Shown one piece after another: positions 43,491-52,679 of a stretch of DNA of 64,000 nt. Numbering within the stretch: the first letter of the stretch is position 1; every line of letters starts with the position of its first letter. The notes under the pieces were generated by a model. It had not been told where the DNA came from and did no database searches. It saw only the letters and a program-made list of their open reading frames with translations. Location: positions 1,406,501-1,470,500 of the forward strand of contig NZ_CP022222.1 of assembly GCF_009930815.1 (NCBI RefSeq). Direction: 5' to 3'. The position numbers and the translations under genes were made by a program. The stretch is from Bradyrhizobium sp. CCBAU 051011 (lineage in GTDB: Bacteria > Pseudomonadota > Alphaproteobacteria > Rhizobiales > Xanthobacteraceae).

Positions 43491-43900
43491 ATGGACAAGT
43501 TTGAGCTCAACCATGCGGTCAGTCTGTTCACTCAACAGACAACAACGATCAATAGTCTCTGGACAGTCTATGTTGCAGCGACATTCGCTGCAGCGGGATA
43601 TGGGTTTTTACCGTATCGCCTCTGTCGCCCATTATTGCCGCTGCCGTGACGCTTGGCTTTCTGGCATTCGCATTCGGAAATTGGAAACTGCTGAAACAAG
43701 GACTCCAAATCAATCGGCAGCTACAAAAAGACATTACCGATTTCATGCAATCTGCATCAACAGGCAATCCGTTCGAACTGTCCATCAAGAAACTCATATC
43801 CACGGCTAACCCGCCCTGGATATCCTTAGCTATCCACCTCTGGATCGATTTCTGTGTAGTCGCCGCGCTATGGAGCCGGGTTAAATGGCTGGCTCCATTA
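43491..43900 (+). pseudogene. Membrane-protein gene with a frameshift at a T-run
   Basis: ATG 43491 opens MDKFELNHAVSLFTQQTTTI and NSLWTVYVAATFAAAGYGF, then hits TGA at 43647. A one-base shift at the five-T run 43605-43609 restores a continuing protein: SPIIAAAVTLGFLAFAFGNW, QINRQLQKDITDFMQ, then LAIHLWIDFCVVAALW. The combined product would have three hydrophobic helices and about 135 residues. The lesion at a homopolymer could be natural slippage, a recent mutation or a sequencing error. No family is recognised. After about 43900 the frame runs antisense through the threonine dehydratase gene and is no longer meaningful. Confidence 0.7.
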
Positions 43901-43951
43901 CGCACATCTCTCGGATCAAGTCCGGGGACATTTCGCTCGCAAACGCTACCC

Positions 43952-45220
43952 CTACCGCCGCCCCGGCAGCCACGCAACGAACCCCGCCTCGCCGAGCCGC
44001 TTCATCACCTCGTCGAGATGCGCGCGATCCCGCGTCTCGATCACGACTTCCAGCAACGTGCCTTTGGCAGGCAAATCGGAGAACGTGCGCTGGTGCGAGA
44101 CCTCGATGATGTTGGCGCCGGCCTCCGCCAGCAGCGCCGAGACGGCGGCGAGTTGGCCGGGCCGGTCGACAATGTCTATCGCGATCTGCGTGAGCCTCCC
44201 CTCGCGCGCGAGTTCGCGCGTCAGCACGGACGCGATCAGCCGCGTATCGATGTTGCCGCCGGTCAGGACCAGGCCGACATTGCGCCCGGCAAAGCGCTCC
44301 GGCCCCGCCAGCACCGCGGCAAGGCCCACGGCGCCTGCGCCTTCGACCACGGTCTTTTCGATCGCGATCAGCATCGATACCGCGCGCTCGATCTGGTCTT
44401 CGGTGACGAGAACTATGTCGTCGACGAGACCGCGGATGATTTCGGTGGTGATCCGTCCCGGCACCTTCACCGCGATGCCTTCGGCGAGCGTATCGCCACG
44501 CATCGGCAATTTCTCGCCGCGGATAGCGTTGTACATCGACGGATAAAGTTGCGCCTGCACGCCGACGATGCGCAATTCCGGCTTCAGCGATTTGGCCGCA
44601 ATCGCCATGCCGGAGATCAGCCCGCCGCCGCCGATCGGCACCACCAGCGTATCGAGATCAGGCGCGGCCTTGAGCATTTCGAGCGCGATGGTGCCCTGCC
44701 CTGCGATGATCAGCGGATCGTCGTAGGGGTGGATCATGATGAGGTTGTTCGCCTCGCCATGCTTGCGCGCGAACTCGCCGGCCTGCTCCAGCGTCTTGCC
44801 TGAAATAATCGTGTTCGCGCCATGACGTCGCGTGTTCTCGATCTTCACCATCGGCGTGCCGACCGGCATCACGATGGTGGCGGGAATACCAAGCCGGTTG
44901 GCATGATAGGCCACGCCCTGCGCGTGGTTGCCAGCCGACATCGCGATCACGCCGCGCCGGCGCTCGTCCGGCGAAAGCGCCTGCAGTCGGTTGAGCGCGC
45001 CGCGTTCCTTAAATGTCGAGGTGAACTGCAGATTCTCAAATTTGAGCCAGACGTTGCAGCCGCAGATCTCGCTCAGCGTCCGGCTCCGGTCGCATTCGGT
45101 GACGGCGACGGAGCCGGCAATGGACGCGGCCGCGGCCGTGATATCATCTGATGTGACGGGAGGGCGGCCGGCCTTGGAAGCAGGCTGGTTCGCCGGCACG
45201 TCTTTGGGAGCATTCGACAT
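43952..45220 (-). CDS. ilvA: Threonine ammonia-lyase with ACT domain
   Basis: A 422-residue PLP enzyme that turns threonine into 2-oxobutanoate and ammonia, the first step to isoleucine or threonine catabolism. Lys71 in FTSTFKERGALNRLQ binds PLP, SAGNHAQGVAYHA is the Asn/Gly loop, and VPIGGGGLISGMA is the phosphate-binding loop. A single ACT-like domain ends the protein (QIAIDIVDRPGQLAAVSALL), as in the short TdcB-ACT type rather than the long IlvA with two regulatory units. Start 45220 has GAGGTGATCC just upstream; a longer frame to 45310 is rejected. It is divergent from the response-regulator gene. Confidence 0.92.
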   Translation of the reverse strand: MSNAPKDVPANQPASKAGRPPVTSDDITAAAASIAGSVAVTECDRSRTLSEICGCNVWLKFENLQFTSTFKERGALNRLQALSPDERRRGVIAMSAGNHAQGVAYHANRLGIPATIVMPVGTPMVKIENTRRHGANTIISGKTLEQAGEFARKHGEANNLIMIHPYDDPLIIAGQGTIALEMLKAAPDLDTLVVPIGGGGLISGMAIAAKSLKPELRIVGVQAQLYPSMYNAIRGEKLPMRGDTLAEGIAVKVPGRITTEIIRGLVDDIVLVTEDQIERAVSMLIAIEKTVVEGAGAVGLAAVLAGPERFAGRNVGLVLTGGNIDTRLIASVLTRELAREGRLTQIAIDIVDRPGQLAAVSALLAEAGANIIEVSHQRTFSDLPAKGTLLEVVIETRDRAHLDEVMKRLGEAGFVAWLPGRR

Positions 45221-45379
45221 CGGGATCACCTCGTTGCGAGGCAACCGTATAAGCCTATTTCGCCTGATACGCCCCCTCCGAATCTCGTAAAAGTCCCGCC
45301 CCATGAACATGGGTGTCGCAAAAAACCGCGGCGGCGTTACACTTAGCCGGGCTGCAGGGACAGCGGCCGGAGTTTTCAG

Positions 45380-46057
45380 ATGAATTCATTGAGCGAGGCG
45401 CCGAAAGCCGAGGCCATCACGGTCGTGCTGCTCGAGGACGATGCACCGACGCTTTGGCGGCTGCAGGACGCGCTGACCAAGGCCGGCTATCAGGTCAAGG
45501 CTGCGGGCACGCTGGCGGAAGCCCGCGCCTGTTTGGCGCAAGGTGCGCCAAAGGTGCTGCTGACCGACCTTCAACTGCCCGACGGCCATGGCGTCGACCT
45601 GATCCGGGAAACCCGGCGGCGCTTTCCCGATACCGAGATCATGGTGATCTCGATCCTCGGCGACGAGGAAAGCGTGATTTCGGCGATCACCGTCGGCGCA
45701 ACAGGCTATCTGCTCAAGGACGCTTTCCCGACCGATATCGCCGCCACCGTTCGCGATCTCGTCGCCGGGCATTCGCCGATCTCGGCCTCGATCGCGCGCT
45801 TCATCGTGCGCCGAACCCAGAGCACGCCGGAGCCGCCGCCAGGCCCTGCCCTCAACACCACCAAGCTGACGCCGCGCGAGATCGACATTCTCTGGGGCAT
45901 TGCGAAAGGTTTCAGCTATGCCGAGATCGCCAGCCATCTCGGCCTGTCGCGGCAGACTGTGCCCGGTCACATCAAGAACATCTACCGCAAGCTCGAGGTC
46001 CACACCCGGGGCGAAGCGGTGTTCGAGGCGGTCCAGCAGGGCTTGATCAAGCTGTGA
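45380..46057 (+). CDS. NarL/LuxR-type response regulator
   Basis: A 225-residue two-component regulator. The receiver domain has VVLLEDD (acidic pocket), phosphoacceptor Asp63 in LLTDLQLPDGHG, the Ser of MVISILGDEES and Lys113 in GYLLKD. The C-terminal LuxR HTH reads KLTPREIDILWGIAKGFSYA, EIASHLGLSRQTVPGHIKNI. The ORF overlaps the downstream histidine-kinase start as GTGA, so the pair is translated together. The target genes are unknown. Confidence 0.93.
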   Translation: MNSLSEAPKAEAITVVLLEDDAPTLWRLQDALTKAGYQVKAAGTLAEARACLAQGAPKVLLTDLQLPDGHGVDLIRETRRRFPDTEIMVISILGDEESVISAITVGATGYLLKDAFPTDIAATVRDLVAGHSPISASIARFIVRRTQSTPEPPPGPALNTTKLTPREIDILWGIAKGFSYAEIASHLGLSRQTVPGHIKNIYRKLEVHTRGEAVFEAVQQGLIKL

Positions 46058-48000
46058 ACGATCACGCCGACGACGCGCAACCGGATTTGCCCGGCCGCGA
46101 GCGGCGGCGGCTGCAATCGTCTCGTCTCATCCAATATCTGCTGCTGCAGGCAGTGATCGCCGGCGCCTGCGTCGTGGCGCTGCTGCAGTCGCTGCCGGGA
46201 CCTCCCGCGCAGTATCGGATGTCCGCGCTTCAGCTCACTGACGCCGGCATCGAGCGCGCCGTGACGCTGCCGTATTTCTCGCCGCGCCGGGATGCGATGA
46301 ACGATCCGCCCCGCTTCAGCGGGCAATTCGTCCGTCCGGCCGGCGAGGCCACGCGCCCCTGGTCGGTGTTTCTGCCGCGCTTCACCAACGGCGTCGAGGT
46401 CACCGTCAACGATGTCGTGATCCTCGACAGCCGGCGCGATCCTGCCGCCAACCGGCCCGACCGCAACACGCCGGCGATTGCGGTGATTCCCGCATCGGTA
46501 TTGCGCGACGGCGACAACGTCATCTCGATCCGGCTGTTCATCTGGGGCCCGATCACGGGCTTCCTCGATCGCATCTGGGTCGGCCCGGATGAGCTGTTGC
46601 GTCCGAGCTATGATCTGAGAACTTTGGTCTTCGTCACCCTGCCGGTGGTGTTCTCGTCCTGGCAGGCGATCCTGGCGGTGATCCTCGGCATCATGTGGGT
46701 GATGCGGCGCCATGAGCCGGCCTATGGCGTGCTCGCGGCGGCGATGGCGGTCGGGGTCGGGCAGGCCTTCCTGCAAACACCGATGGGCGAGACGCCGTTC
46801 TCCAAGCTCAACGTGATCCTGATCTCCTCTGCGCCGATCGAAAGCGCGCTGGTGCTGACATTCGCGTTGTTGTTTTCGGGCTGGAAATGGCAGCGCTATG
46901 GCTGGATCCTTTTCATTCCCGGCGTGCTGCTGGCGCTGGCCGGCCTGTTCGGTAATCAGGCGATGGTGCGCGCGCTGTTCCTGATTCTTGCCGTTCCAAT
47001 GGTCGGGATCTCGCTGGTCATCATGGCTATTGTGACCGCCCGCTCGGCGCTGAAACGGCAAAACGTAGCGGGCCTCCTGCTCGGCTGCGCGGTCACGATC
47101 ATGCTGACCTGCTGGATCGCGGACCTGCTCTCGGTGTTCCAGATGACGCCTAACCGCATCTTCACGGCGCGGCTGTCGTATTCGGCGATGCTGGTCGCGA
47201 TCGGCGCCGGGCTGACCTGGCGGTTTGCGCGGGCACTGAATCAGGTCGACGGCTTTGCCGGCCGTCTCGTTACGCAAGTGCGCGAGGCGGAGGAGAAGCT
47301 GAAGGCGAGTTTCGCCCGCGAGGAGGAGCGCGCCCGGGCGGCTGCATTGGCGCGGGAGCGCACCCGGCTGATGCGCGACCTCCATGACGGCCTCGGCGGC
47401 CAGCTCGTCAGCATCGTGGCGCTCAGCGAACGCGGTAATGGCAGCGCGGGCATTGGCGACGCGGCGCGCGCGGCGCTGAAGGATCTGCGCCTCGTCATCG
47501 ATTCGATGGACGACATCGGCGGCGATCTGATGCTGGCGCTGGGCTCGTGGCGCGAACGCGCCATGGCGCAGTTGCGCCCGCACGACATCGCGCTCGACTG
47601 GCGCGCCGTGACGCCGCAGGGCCTGCCGGTTCACCCCGAGCTGCGGCCGTGGCATGTGATCCAGATCGTGCGGTTGCTGGATGAGGCCGTCACCAATGCG
47701 GTGAAGCATGCCAATGCGAAGCGTATCACGGTGAGGATAGAGACGCTGGCAGGCGCCGATGGTCTCGAGCGCGGCTGCATCACCGTCGAGGATGACGGCA
47801 AGGGGTTTGAGATTACGTCGGATGGCGCAGCGGCAGGCGCGATAAAGGCGGCGCGCGGCTTGCGCAACATGCGAAGCCGCGCTGCGCGCTGTGGCGCGGA
47901 GCTTGTACTGAGCTCCTGCGCTCAAGGGGCTGATCAAGGCACGCGCGTGAAACTGACTTTGCCCCACCGCTTTCCCGACAGCGAGGGCGCGGCCGGTTAG
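46054..48000 (+). CDS. Membrane histidine kinase, HisKA_3 type
   Basis: A 648-residue sensor kinase from GTG 46054 overlapping the response-regulator stop. An N-terminal helix (residues about 25-45) is followed by a periplasmic beta-rich domain with FLPRFTNGVEVTVNDVVI. Several transmembrane helices follow (about residues 190-400, 7TM-DISM-like), then a coiled coil. HisKA_3 has the phosphoacceptor His444 in LMRDLHDGLGGQLVSIVAL. The ATPase has the N-box DEAVTNAVKHANA and the G-box VEDDGKGFEI. The periplasmic part resembles a carbohydrate-binding jelly roll, so a sugar or cell-envelope signal is possible, but this is inference. Confidence 0.92.
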   Translation: MNDHADDAQPDLPGRERRRLQSSRLIQYLLLQAVIAGACVVALLQSLPGPPAQYRMSALQLTDAGIERAVTLPYFSPRRDAMNDPPRFSGQFVRPAGEATRPWSVFLPRFTNGVEVTVNDVVILDSRRDPAANRPDRNTPAIAVIPASVLRDGDNVISIRLFIWGPITGFLDRIWVGPDELLRPSYDLRTLVFVTLPVVFSSWQAILAVILGIMWVMRRHEPAYGVLAAAMAVGVGQAFLQTPMGETPFSKLNVILISSAPIESALVLTFALLFSGWKWQRYGWILFIPGVLLALAGLFGNQAMVRALFLILAVPMVGISLVIMAIVTARSALKRQNVAGLLLGCAVTIMLTCWIADLLSVFQMTPNRIFTARLSYSAMLVAIGAGLTWRFARALNQVDGFAGRLVTQVREAEEKLKASFAREEERARAAALARERTRLMRDLHDGLGGQLVSIVALSERGNGSAGIGDAARAALKDLRLVIDSMDDIGGDLMLALGSWRERAMAQLRPHDIALDWRAVTPQGLPVHPELRPWHVIQIVRLLDEAVTNAVKHANAKRITVRIETLAGADGLERGCITVEDDGKGFEITSDGAAAGAIKAARGLRNMRSRAARCGAELVLSSCAQGADQGTRVKLTLPHRFPDSEGAAG

Positions 48001-48015
48001 CTTACGTATTTTGCC

Positions 48016-48306
48016 TCAGCGGCGGCCGACGCGGTTGACCGGACCGCCGCGGTTCATGGGCGTGCCGGGACGAACGCCGACGCCGGCAGCACCGACGCCG
48101 ACAGCGCCAACGCCGACGACGGGTGTAGCAACCACCGCTCTCGCGACCGGGGTCGGGCGCGCCACGCAGCCCTTCGGTACGCCGACCGTCTTGCAATAAA
48201 CCACCGCGGCCTGGGCCGAAGTTGCGCCTCCCAGCGCGAACGAAGCGACCGCCGAGAACGCCGCAAGCGTCAGACCAGCGCTCAGCCAACCTGTCTTCTT
48301 CACCAT
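48016..48306 (-). CDS. Small exported Val/Gly-rich protein
   Basis: A 96-residue protein with a signal peptide (LTLAAFSAVASFALGGATSAQAA) and a mature part starting VVYCKTVGVPKGCVARP, then repeats of VGVGAVGVGAAGVGV and a basic Gly/Arg end. Two Cys could form a disulfide. I recall short rhizobial homologues with the CxxxGVPxGC motif but no function. It is convergent with the histidine kinase gene, whose stop is only 15 bp away. Confidence 0.72.
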   Translation of the reverse strand: MVKKTGWLSAGLTLAAFSAVASFALGGATSAQAAVVYCKTVGVPKGCVARPTPVARAVVATPVVGVGAVGVGAAGVGVRPGTPMNRGGPVNRVGRR

Positions 48307-48549
48307 GTGTCATCTCCCGAATAGGGCGTGCAGCTCTTTCACGATGTGCCGATCGCTCACCGCAGCCGACGCGGGATGTACGTGATCCATCGGAGCGCGC
48401 GGCAACATCCCATGAAAATGGTGTGGGGCTAGCGCGGGCAGCTTGCGCGCGATTTACGACGCCCATGAACATGGCATGGACCGGCGGCGCAACCTCGACG
48501 AATTTTCGCGCGCTTTCAAATCCCTCCATTCTCGTCGAAAAGGTGATCC

Positions 48550-48786
48550 ATGATGAAATCAATCCATGTCGCGGCCGCAGCCCTGGTCATGTCGCTCGCT
48601 GCCGGCTCGCTGGCGCAGGCGCAATCCGGACCCACCGCGCAGGAGCAGATGGCCTGCCGTTCGGATGCCGGAAAATTCTGTGCCGAGCATATCGGCAAGC
48701 CGCCGCAGATGAACGCCTGCCTGAAGGCGAACAAGGCGAATCTCTCGGAAGCCTGCCGCAAGGTGGTGGAATCGCGCGGCGGTTAA
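48550..48786 (+). CDS. Small exported four-cysteine protein
   Basis: A 78-residue protein. Signal peptide ends at SLAQAQ. The mature part has ACRSDAGKFCAEHIGKP, MNACLKANKANLSEACRKVV: four Cys in the C-x(7)-C-x(n)-C-x(11)-C pattern of Cys-rich GLG1-like repeats seen in many rhizobial periplasmic proteins. Tandem ATGs at 48550 and 48553 are possible starts. Function unknown; disulfide formation in the periplasm is likely. Confidence 0.75.
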   Translation: MMKSIHVAAAALVMSLAAGSLAQAQSGPTAQEQMACRSDAGKFCAEHIGKPPQMNACLKANKANLSEACRKVVESRGG

Positions 48787-48808
48787 ACGCCTGATTCGAA
48801 AAGCAGCC

Positions 48809-48838
48809 AACGCTTCGCTCGGAGCGACGCGAAGCGTT
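48809..48838. terminator. Hairpin after the four-cysteine protein gene
   Basis: AACGCTTCGC at 48809-48818 pairs perfectly with GCGAAGCGTT at 48829-48838 over a 10-nt loop, 23 bp after the stop. No T-run follows. It is likely a transcript-stabilising or terminating hairpin. Confidence 0.6.
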
Positions 48839-48864
48839 CACCAGGCGATTACGCCCAAACAAAA

Positions 48865-48897
48865 GGAGCGCGATGACGTCTAAGTCAATCACGCTCC
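48865..48897. repeat. Short palindromic repeat unit, rhizobial type
   Basis: GGAGCGCGATGAC and GTCAATCACGCTCC form an imperfect hairpin. The GAGCG-GATGAC core is the same as in the longer element at 31758, so this looks like a half or degenerate copy. It lies between convergent genes. Confidence 0.6.
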
Positions 48898-48921
48898 GAC
48901 ATTTGCGGTCGCCGCAAAAAA

Positions 48922-49737
48922 TCAATCATTCTGATCGAACAGCCGGATCCGCGGCAGCTCGCTTCTCGCCGGCTCGGCGAAGATGTCCCTTCTGCCAGGC
49001 TCGCCAAAGAAGCCCCTTGGCTCACCTTCTTCGCGGATCCTGATCCGTCGCGGCTCGGTTTCTATCCGTCGCGGCTCAGTCTCTTCCCGAACCCTTTCCT
49101 CAACCGTATCCAATTCCTGCTCGCGCGGCTGGCGATAGCGCCGCTTGTCGGCCCAGCGCTGCCGGCGCTCGGCGCGCCGCTGTTCGGCAGCTGTACGCTT
49201 GAGGTCGGCGTCACGCGCCTTGGCGAAGGCATCCTGCGTCTGCGGCGCGGTAGTCCTGTCAGCAGCCTGTTCGGCAGGCTTCGAAGGTTGCTCGGCAGGC
49301 TTCGACGGTTGCGGCGCCGGCTGTACGGGCTGCACCGCCGCTACGTTGTTGTTCGCTACGTTTTTGTTGGTCGTCTTCTCTTCGGCGGGAGCATTATTGA
49401 CAGGCGGCGGTGCCGCAGCGGTTTGCGGCTGTGGCTGCGTCTGAGGTTGTGGTTGCGTCTGGGGCTGTGGCTGCGTTTGCGCCTGCTCCTGTACCGGCGC
49501 GGGAGAGGGAGCAGGAGCGGGATTAGCAGCGGCTGCAGTCGCCGCAGCTTGGGGCACCGGCTCGGCCGGCGCCGTGGCGACGGGAATCGGCTCCGCCGAC
49601 ATTCTGCGTTCCAGCTTGGAAACCGTCTGCGTCGGTGGGCTCACGACATTTGCGGCAAAATACCCACCGCCGAGACCGGCGGCGACCGCCACGACCACGG
49701 TTCCTACCCCGGCAAAATAGGCGGTTGCAGTACGCAT
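48922..49737 (-). CDS. Membrane-anchored Pro/Gln-rich protein with charged tail
   Basis: A 271-residue protein. One N-terminal hydrophobic segment (YFAGVGTVVVAVAAGLGGGY) acts as anchor or signal. Residues about 65-160 are low-complexity Pro/Ala/Gln with QPQPQT repeated three times and PSKPAEQ twice. The C-terminal third is strongly charged (RRAERRQRWADKRRYR, then EPRRIETEPRRIRIREE). It resembles periplasm-spanning or cell-wall-associated linkers. No enzymatic motif. The tandem repeats could vary in number between strains. Confidence 0.7.
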   Translation of the reverse strand: MRTATAYFAGVGTVVVAVAAGLGGGYFAANVVSPPTQTVSKLERRMSAEPIPVATAPAEPVPQAAATAAAANPAPAPSPAPVQEQAQTQPQPQTQPQPQTQPQPQTAAAPPPVNNAPAEEKTTNKNVANNNVAAVQPVQPAPQPSKPAEQPSKPAEQAADRTTAPQTQDAFAKARDADLKRTAAEQRRAERRQRWADKRRYRQPREQELDTVEERVREETEPRRIETEPRRIRIREEGEPRGFFGEPGRRDIFAEPARSELPRIRLFDQND

Positions 49738-49840
49738 CGTCAGTCTCCCTCATCCTCGCGGGCAACGCGTGGGGAAAGACGATGTTCCTGTGCAATGTGT
49801 GCGTAGGACGTCTGGAACCAGCGGCTGATGCAGTCGCCGC

Positions 49841-50560
49841 TCAGATCATCGCGGCGACTTTTTCCAGGCCGATGATGCGGGCGAGCGAGCGGACTTCGCT
49901 CTTCTGATCTTCACGCAGTTGGAACAGCAGCGGCATCGCCGCCGATTTCAATTGCTGGACTTCCGCGGAGTCGGGATCGATCGGCACGCCCGTCGCGTTC
50001 GGATTGGCTTGCCGGCCCGCATGAATCTTGCGAGCGACGGCGCGCAGCGCGGTCTCCACCGGCGGCCAGTAGGACTCCTGCGAAGCTGATAGTTTCAGGC
50101 GCTCCTTGATGCCGGCGATCTGGACGTCGCTGAGCAGTGCGTAGCTTTTCTGCGGCGGCTTGGCAGCGGCCTTGGGCTCTACGGTCTTGGGCTTGGCAGG
50201 CGCCGTACTCGCGCTCGGCGCAATAGCCTGTGTCGTGGACGGAGCGGCGGGAGCCGCGATCTCCTTGGGCATGCCGAGATCGGCTGGCGACGTCGAGGCA
50301 TAGGCCCGGCGCAGCGATTCGTTCAGCGCGGGATCCATCGGCTGGGGTTCAAGCGCAGCGGTGGCGTAGCTGACGACCGCAAGACGATCCTTCTTGCTTT
50401 CCTTGTTCGAGACCGGCGCCTGGACGGTGGAAGCCGACGCCAGCTCGAACCGCGCGGCAGGTACGCTGTCGCGGCCAACAATGGCAGTGACGGCGGCGCC
50501 GACCACGAGAAAACCGAGCAGCGCGACGATCGTCATGGTTTTGGTCAAAAAGGTCTCCAT
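49841..50560 (-). CDS. Exported or anchored protein of unknown function
   Basis: A 239-residue protein from ATG 50560 (METFLTKTMTIVALLGFLVV), with one N-terminal transmembrane helix. A Pro/Ala/Lys-rich linker (residues about 95-145) leads to a helical C-terminal domain: LLSDVQIAGIKERLKLSAS, YWPPVETALRAVARKIHAG, then LLFQLREDQKSEVRSLARI. This resembles Spy/LTxxQ-like helical periplasmic domains in rhythm but lacks the LTxxQ motif itself. Longer start at 50629 is possible. It lies 103 bp downstream of the small gene at 50678 is on the same strand, but no operon is clear. Confidence 0.7.
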   Translation of the reverse strand: METFLTKTMTIVALLGFLVVGAAVTAIVGRDSVPAARFELASASTVQAPVSNKESKKDRLAVVSYATAALEPQPMDPALNESLRRAYASTSPADLGMPKEIAAPAAPSTTQAIAPSASTAPAKPKTVEPKAAAKPPQKSYALLSDVQIAGIKERLKLSASQESYWPPVETALRAVARKIHAGRQANPNATGVPIDPDSAEVQQLKSAAMPLLFQLREDQKSEVRSLARIIGLEKVAAMI

Positions 50561-50677
50561 TCCCGCCGACGTTTGGCCCTTTTGCCAAAAACTGGATGAC
50601 AATTGAGGCTTTACGATGCCGGCGGGCACGCCGAAGTGATCGAAAAGCTGGGGAAATCGCCCAGAATCAGCCCCGAA

Positions 50678-50926
50678 TCAGGCCGCAGCAGCCAATTCGT
50701 AGGCCTCCTGAATGTCGGCAACGATATCGGACGCCTCCCACAGGGCGTCGGGAGCGACCGCCTGCAGGGTCACGGTCCAGTTGCTCTTGCGGTTGCGGGG
50801 CATGCTGACGACGTCGAATTCGATCCCGCGGCACAGCGGATGCCGATCGAGCGCAAACATCACCCGCAGCCTGAGTTCCTCGAGGGTGGCCAGTGATTTG
50901 GCGGCAAGATAGCGATCGAAATCCAT
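50678..50926 (-). CDS. Small conserved hypothetical protein
   Basis: An 82-residue protein (MDFDRYLAAKSLATLEELRL, then NRKSNWTVTLQAV and ADIQEAYELAAAA). AAGGGG is about ten bases upstream of the start. No signal peptide or membrane segment. I recognise the pattern as common in Bradyrhizobium but no function is known. Confidence 0.72.
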   Translation of the reverse strand: MDFDRYLAAKSLATLEELRLRVMFALDRHPLCRGIEFDVVSMPRNRKSNWTVTLQAVAPDALWEASDIVADIQEAYELAAAA

Positions 50927-51077
50927 TCCGTGCCCCTTCGATTTGCCGACCGGCCGGCCATGGCGGCCGACCGTCCTCTGGGGCTATTGTTGGCGCCGAT
51001 ATGGTTAACGGCGCGTTAAGCCTCGGAATGGCACGGGGCAGGCTGGACCGGAGCAACGGAAGCGGAACAGCCCGGGC

Positions 51078-51725
51078 ATGACTGAATCGATATCCCAGAC
51101 GACGGCTACGCCCGGACCGTCGGTTCGCGCCGCGCTGGCGGCGGCGGTCGCGATTTCAGCCTTCACGCTGTCGATCGCGATATTCGAACTGTCGATGGCA
51201 GACTGGCCGTCCGGCTTCGTCCTGCTCGTCATCGTGCCGCTGGTGGCGCTATTGTTCTTCGGCTGCATCGTGTGGTCGGCGACGTTGCTCGTGAAGGTCC
51301 GAACCGGCGGCGCGAAGTTCGCCCTCCCCTTCCTGATCTGCGCCCTGACGCTCGCCGTCCTCGCCTACGCACCGCTGCACCAGATCGCGCTGCAGCAGAA
51401 TTTCTACTGGCACCGGGAAAACCGCGAGCGGATCGTGGCCCGCGTCGAAGCCGGCGAACTGAAGCCCAACGTCTCCTACAACAAGAGCCTGATCGCGCTC
51501 GGCGACCGCGGTCCCAACGTGTCGGTCGGCAACGACATCGTCGTCGACGAGACGGATCAGGGCATCTATGTGCTGTTTCTGACCTCGCGCGGCCTGAAGC
51601 ACTATTTCACCGGCTTCCTGCATGTGCCGCCGGGCGGAGATCCCAAGAACTTCTTCGAGTTCGAGGACAAGCCGCCGAGCCGGCTCGTCCGCTACGGCGA
51701 GAACTGGTACTTCGTGGCGAACTAG
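51078..51725 (+). CDS. Membrane protein with periplasmic C-terminal domain
   Basis: A 215-residue protein with three N-terminal transmembrane helices (ALAAAVAISAFTLSIAIFEL; GFVLLVIVPLVALLFFGCIV; FALPFLICALTLAVLAYAP). A soluble C-terminal domain follows with GDRGPNVSVGNDIVVDETDQ, IYVLFLTSRGLKHYFTGFLH and RLVRYGENWYFVAN. Its end overlaps the convergent DMT transporter gene by 4 nt. No family recognised. Confidence 0.75.
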   Translation: MTESISQTTATPGPSVRAALAAAVAISAFTLSIAIFELSMADWPSGFVLLVIVPLVALLFFGCIVWSATLLVKVRTGGAKFALPFLICALTLAVLAYAPLHQIALQQNFYWHRENRERIVARVEAGELKPNVSYNKSLIALGDRGPNVSVGNDIVVDETDQGIYVLFLTSRGLKHYFTGFLHVPPGGDPKNFFEFEDKPPSRLVRYGENWYFVAN

Positions 51726-52639
51726 ACCGTCTTTTCGCGAAGCGAGCCGCCCGCGACGGTGCCTAACGCAATGCCGCCGATGATCAGGCCCATCGCCAGA
51801 AACAGCGAAGGCTCCAGTGGTTCGCTCAGGATCGCGGTGGCGCTGACGATCCCGAGCAGCGGTGTCGCCAGCAGGCACAGCGAGGTGGTGACGGCCGGCA
51901 GGCTGCGGTTCACCATGGTCATCGCCCAGTTGGCGAATGCCGTGCAGACGATGCCGCTATAGAGCATCAGCGCGGCAAGACGCGCCGTCCATGCGATATG
52001 CGGCGGGCCTTCCGCGAGCCATGCGATGAGCGACAGCAACGCCGCCGCCAGCAGCACCTGCCAGAACACGAGTTGAAAGGGCGTCGAGATCCATTGGTGC
52101 GCCCGGACGTAAACGATGTTGCCGGCCCAGCAGAACGCGGCGAGCAGGATCAGGCCGCTGCCGAACAGCGCCTGACGGTCGCTCCAGTCCAGCGTCTGCG
52201 GATTGAAGATAACGGCAAGCCCTGCCAGGCCGAACACGATCCCGAGCGCGCGCTGACGCGTGATAGGTTCGGACAGCAACAGGCCTGCTCCGATCGCGAC
52301 CCAGATCGGCGTCGTATAGCCGAGCACGATCGCCCTGCCCGCGGGCACGAATTGCAGTCCGGCCGCGACCAGCGCCGAAAACGCCACCAGATGCAGGATC
52401 GAAGTGCAAAACACCACCGGCAGGTCGCCGCGCTTCGGCACGATGAACGCCCCTTGCGCCCACAACATCGGCGCCAGCGTGGCCCCCGCAATCATGCAGC
52501 GGAACGCCGTCGCCCATAGCGGGGGCACGTCGTGCACGATCAGCTTTGTCACCGGCCAGTTGGTCCCCCATGCCAGCACGACGCCGGCAAGCAGCACCGC
52601 CGCGTTGCGGGTTGAAAGTCCACTGGTCATCTTGCGCAT
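51722..52639 (-). CDS. DMT-superfamily (EamA) transporter
   Basis: A 305-residue inner-membrane exporter or permease with ten predicted helices in two EamA repeats. The first begins VLLAGVVLAWGTNWPVTKLI and has FRCMIAGATLAPMLWAQG; the second has GLILLAAFCWAGNIVYVRAH and ends SLFLAMGLIIGGIALGTVAG. DMT members typically export amino acids or metabolites. It is divergent from a MocR-type regulator across an 87-bp region with a palindrome, so that regulator very likely controls it, a combination seen often with MocR proteins. Confidence 0.9.
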   Translation of the reverse strand: MRKMTSGLSTRNAAVLLAGVVLAWGTNWPVTKLIVHDVPPLWATAFRCMIAGATLAPMLWAQGAFIVPKRGDLPVVFCTSILHLVAFSALVAAGLQFVPAGRAIVLGYTTPIWVAIGAGLLLSEPITRQRALGIVFGLAGLAVIFNPQTLDWSDRQALFGSGLILLAAFCWAGNIVYVRAHQWISTPFQLVFWQVLLAAALLSLIAWLAEGPPHIAWTARLAALMLYSGIVCTAFANWAMTMVNRSLPAVTTSLCLLATPLLGIVSATAILSEPLEPSLFLAMGLIIGGIALGTVAGGSLREKTV

Positions 52640-52679
52640 ACGTCCCGTCTTCAGCGATCTGCATTGCGTAGCGTTTCAA

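Noticed and set aside
45982..47967. Reverse-strand open frame of 661 codons opposite the histidine kinase
   Set aside because: It is antisense to a kinase with all catalytic motifs, is Arg/His/Gln-rich as expected of a mirror frame in GC-rich DNA, and shows no domain.
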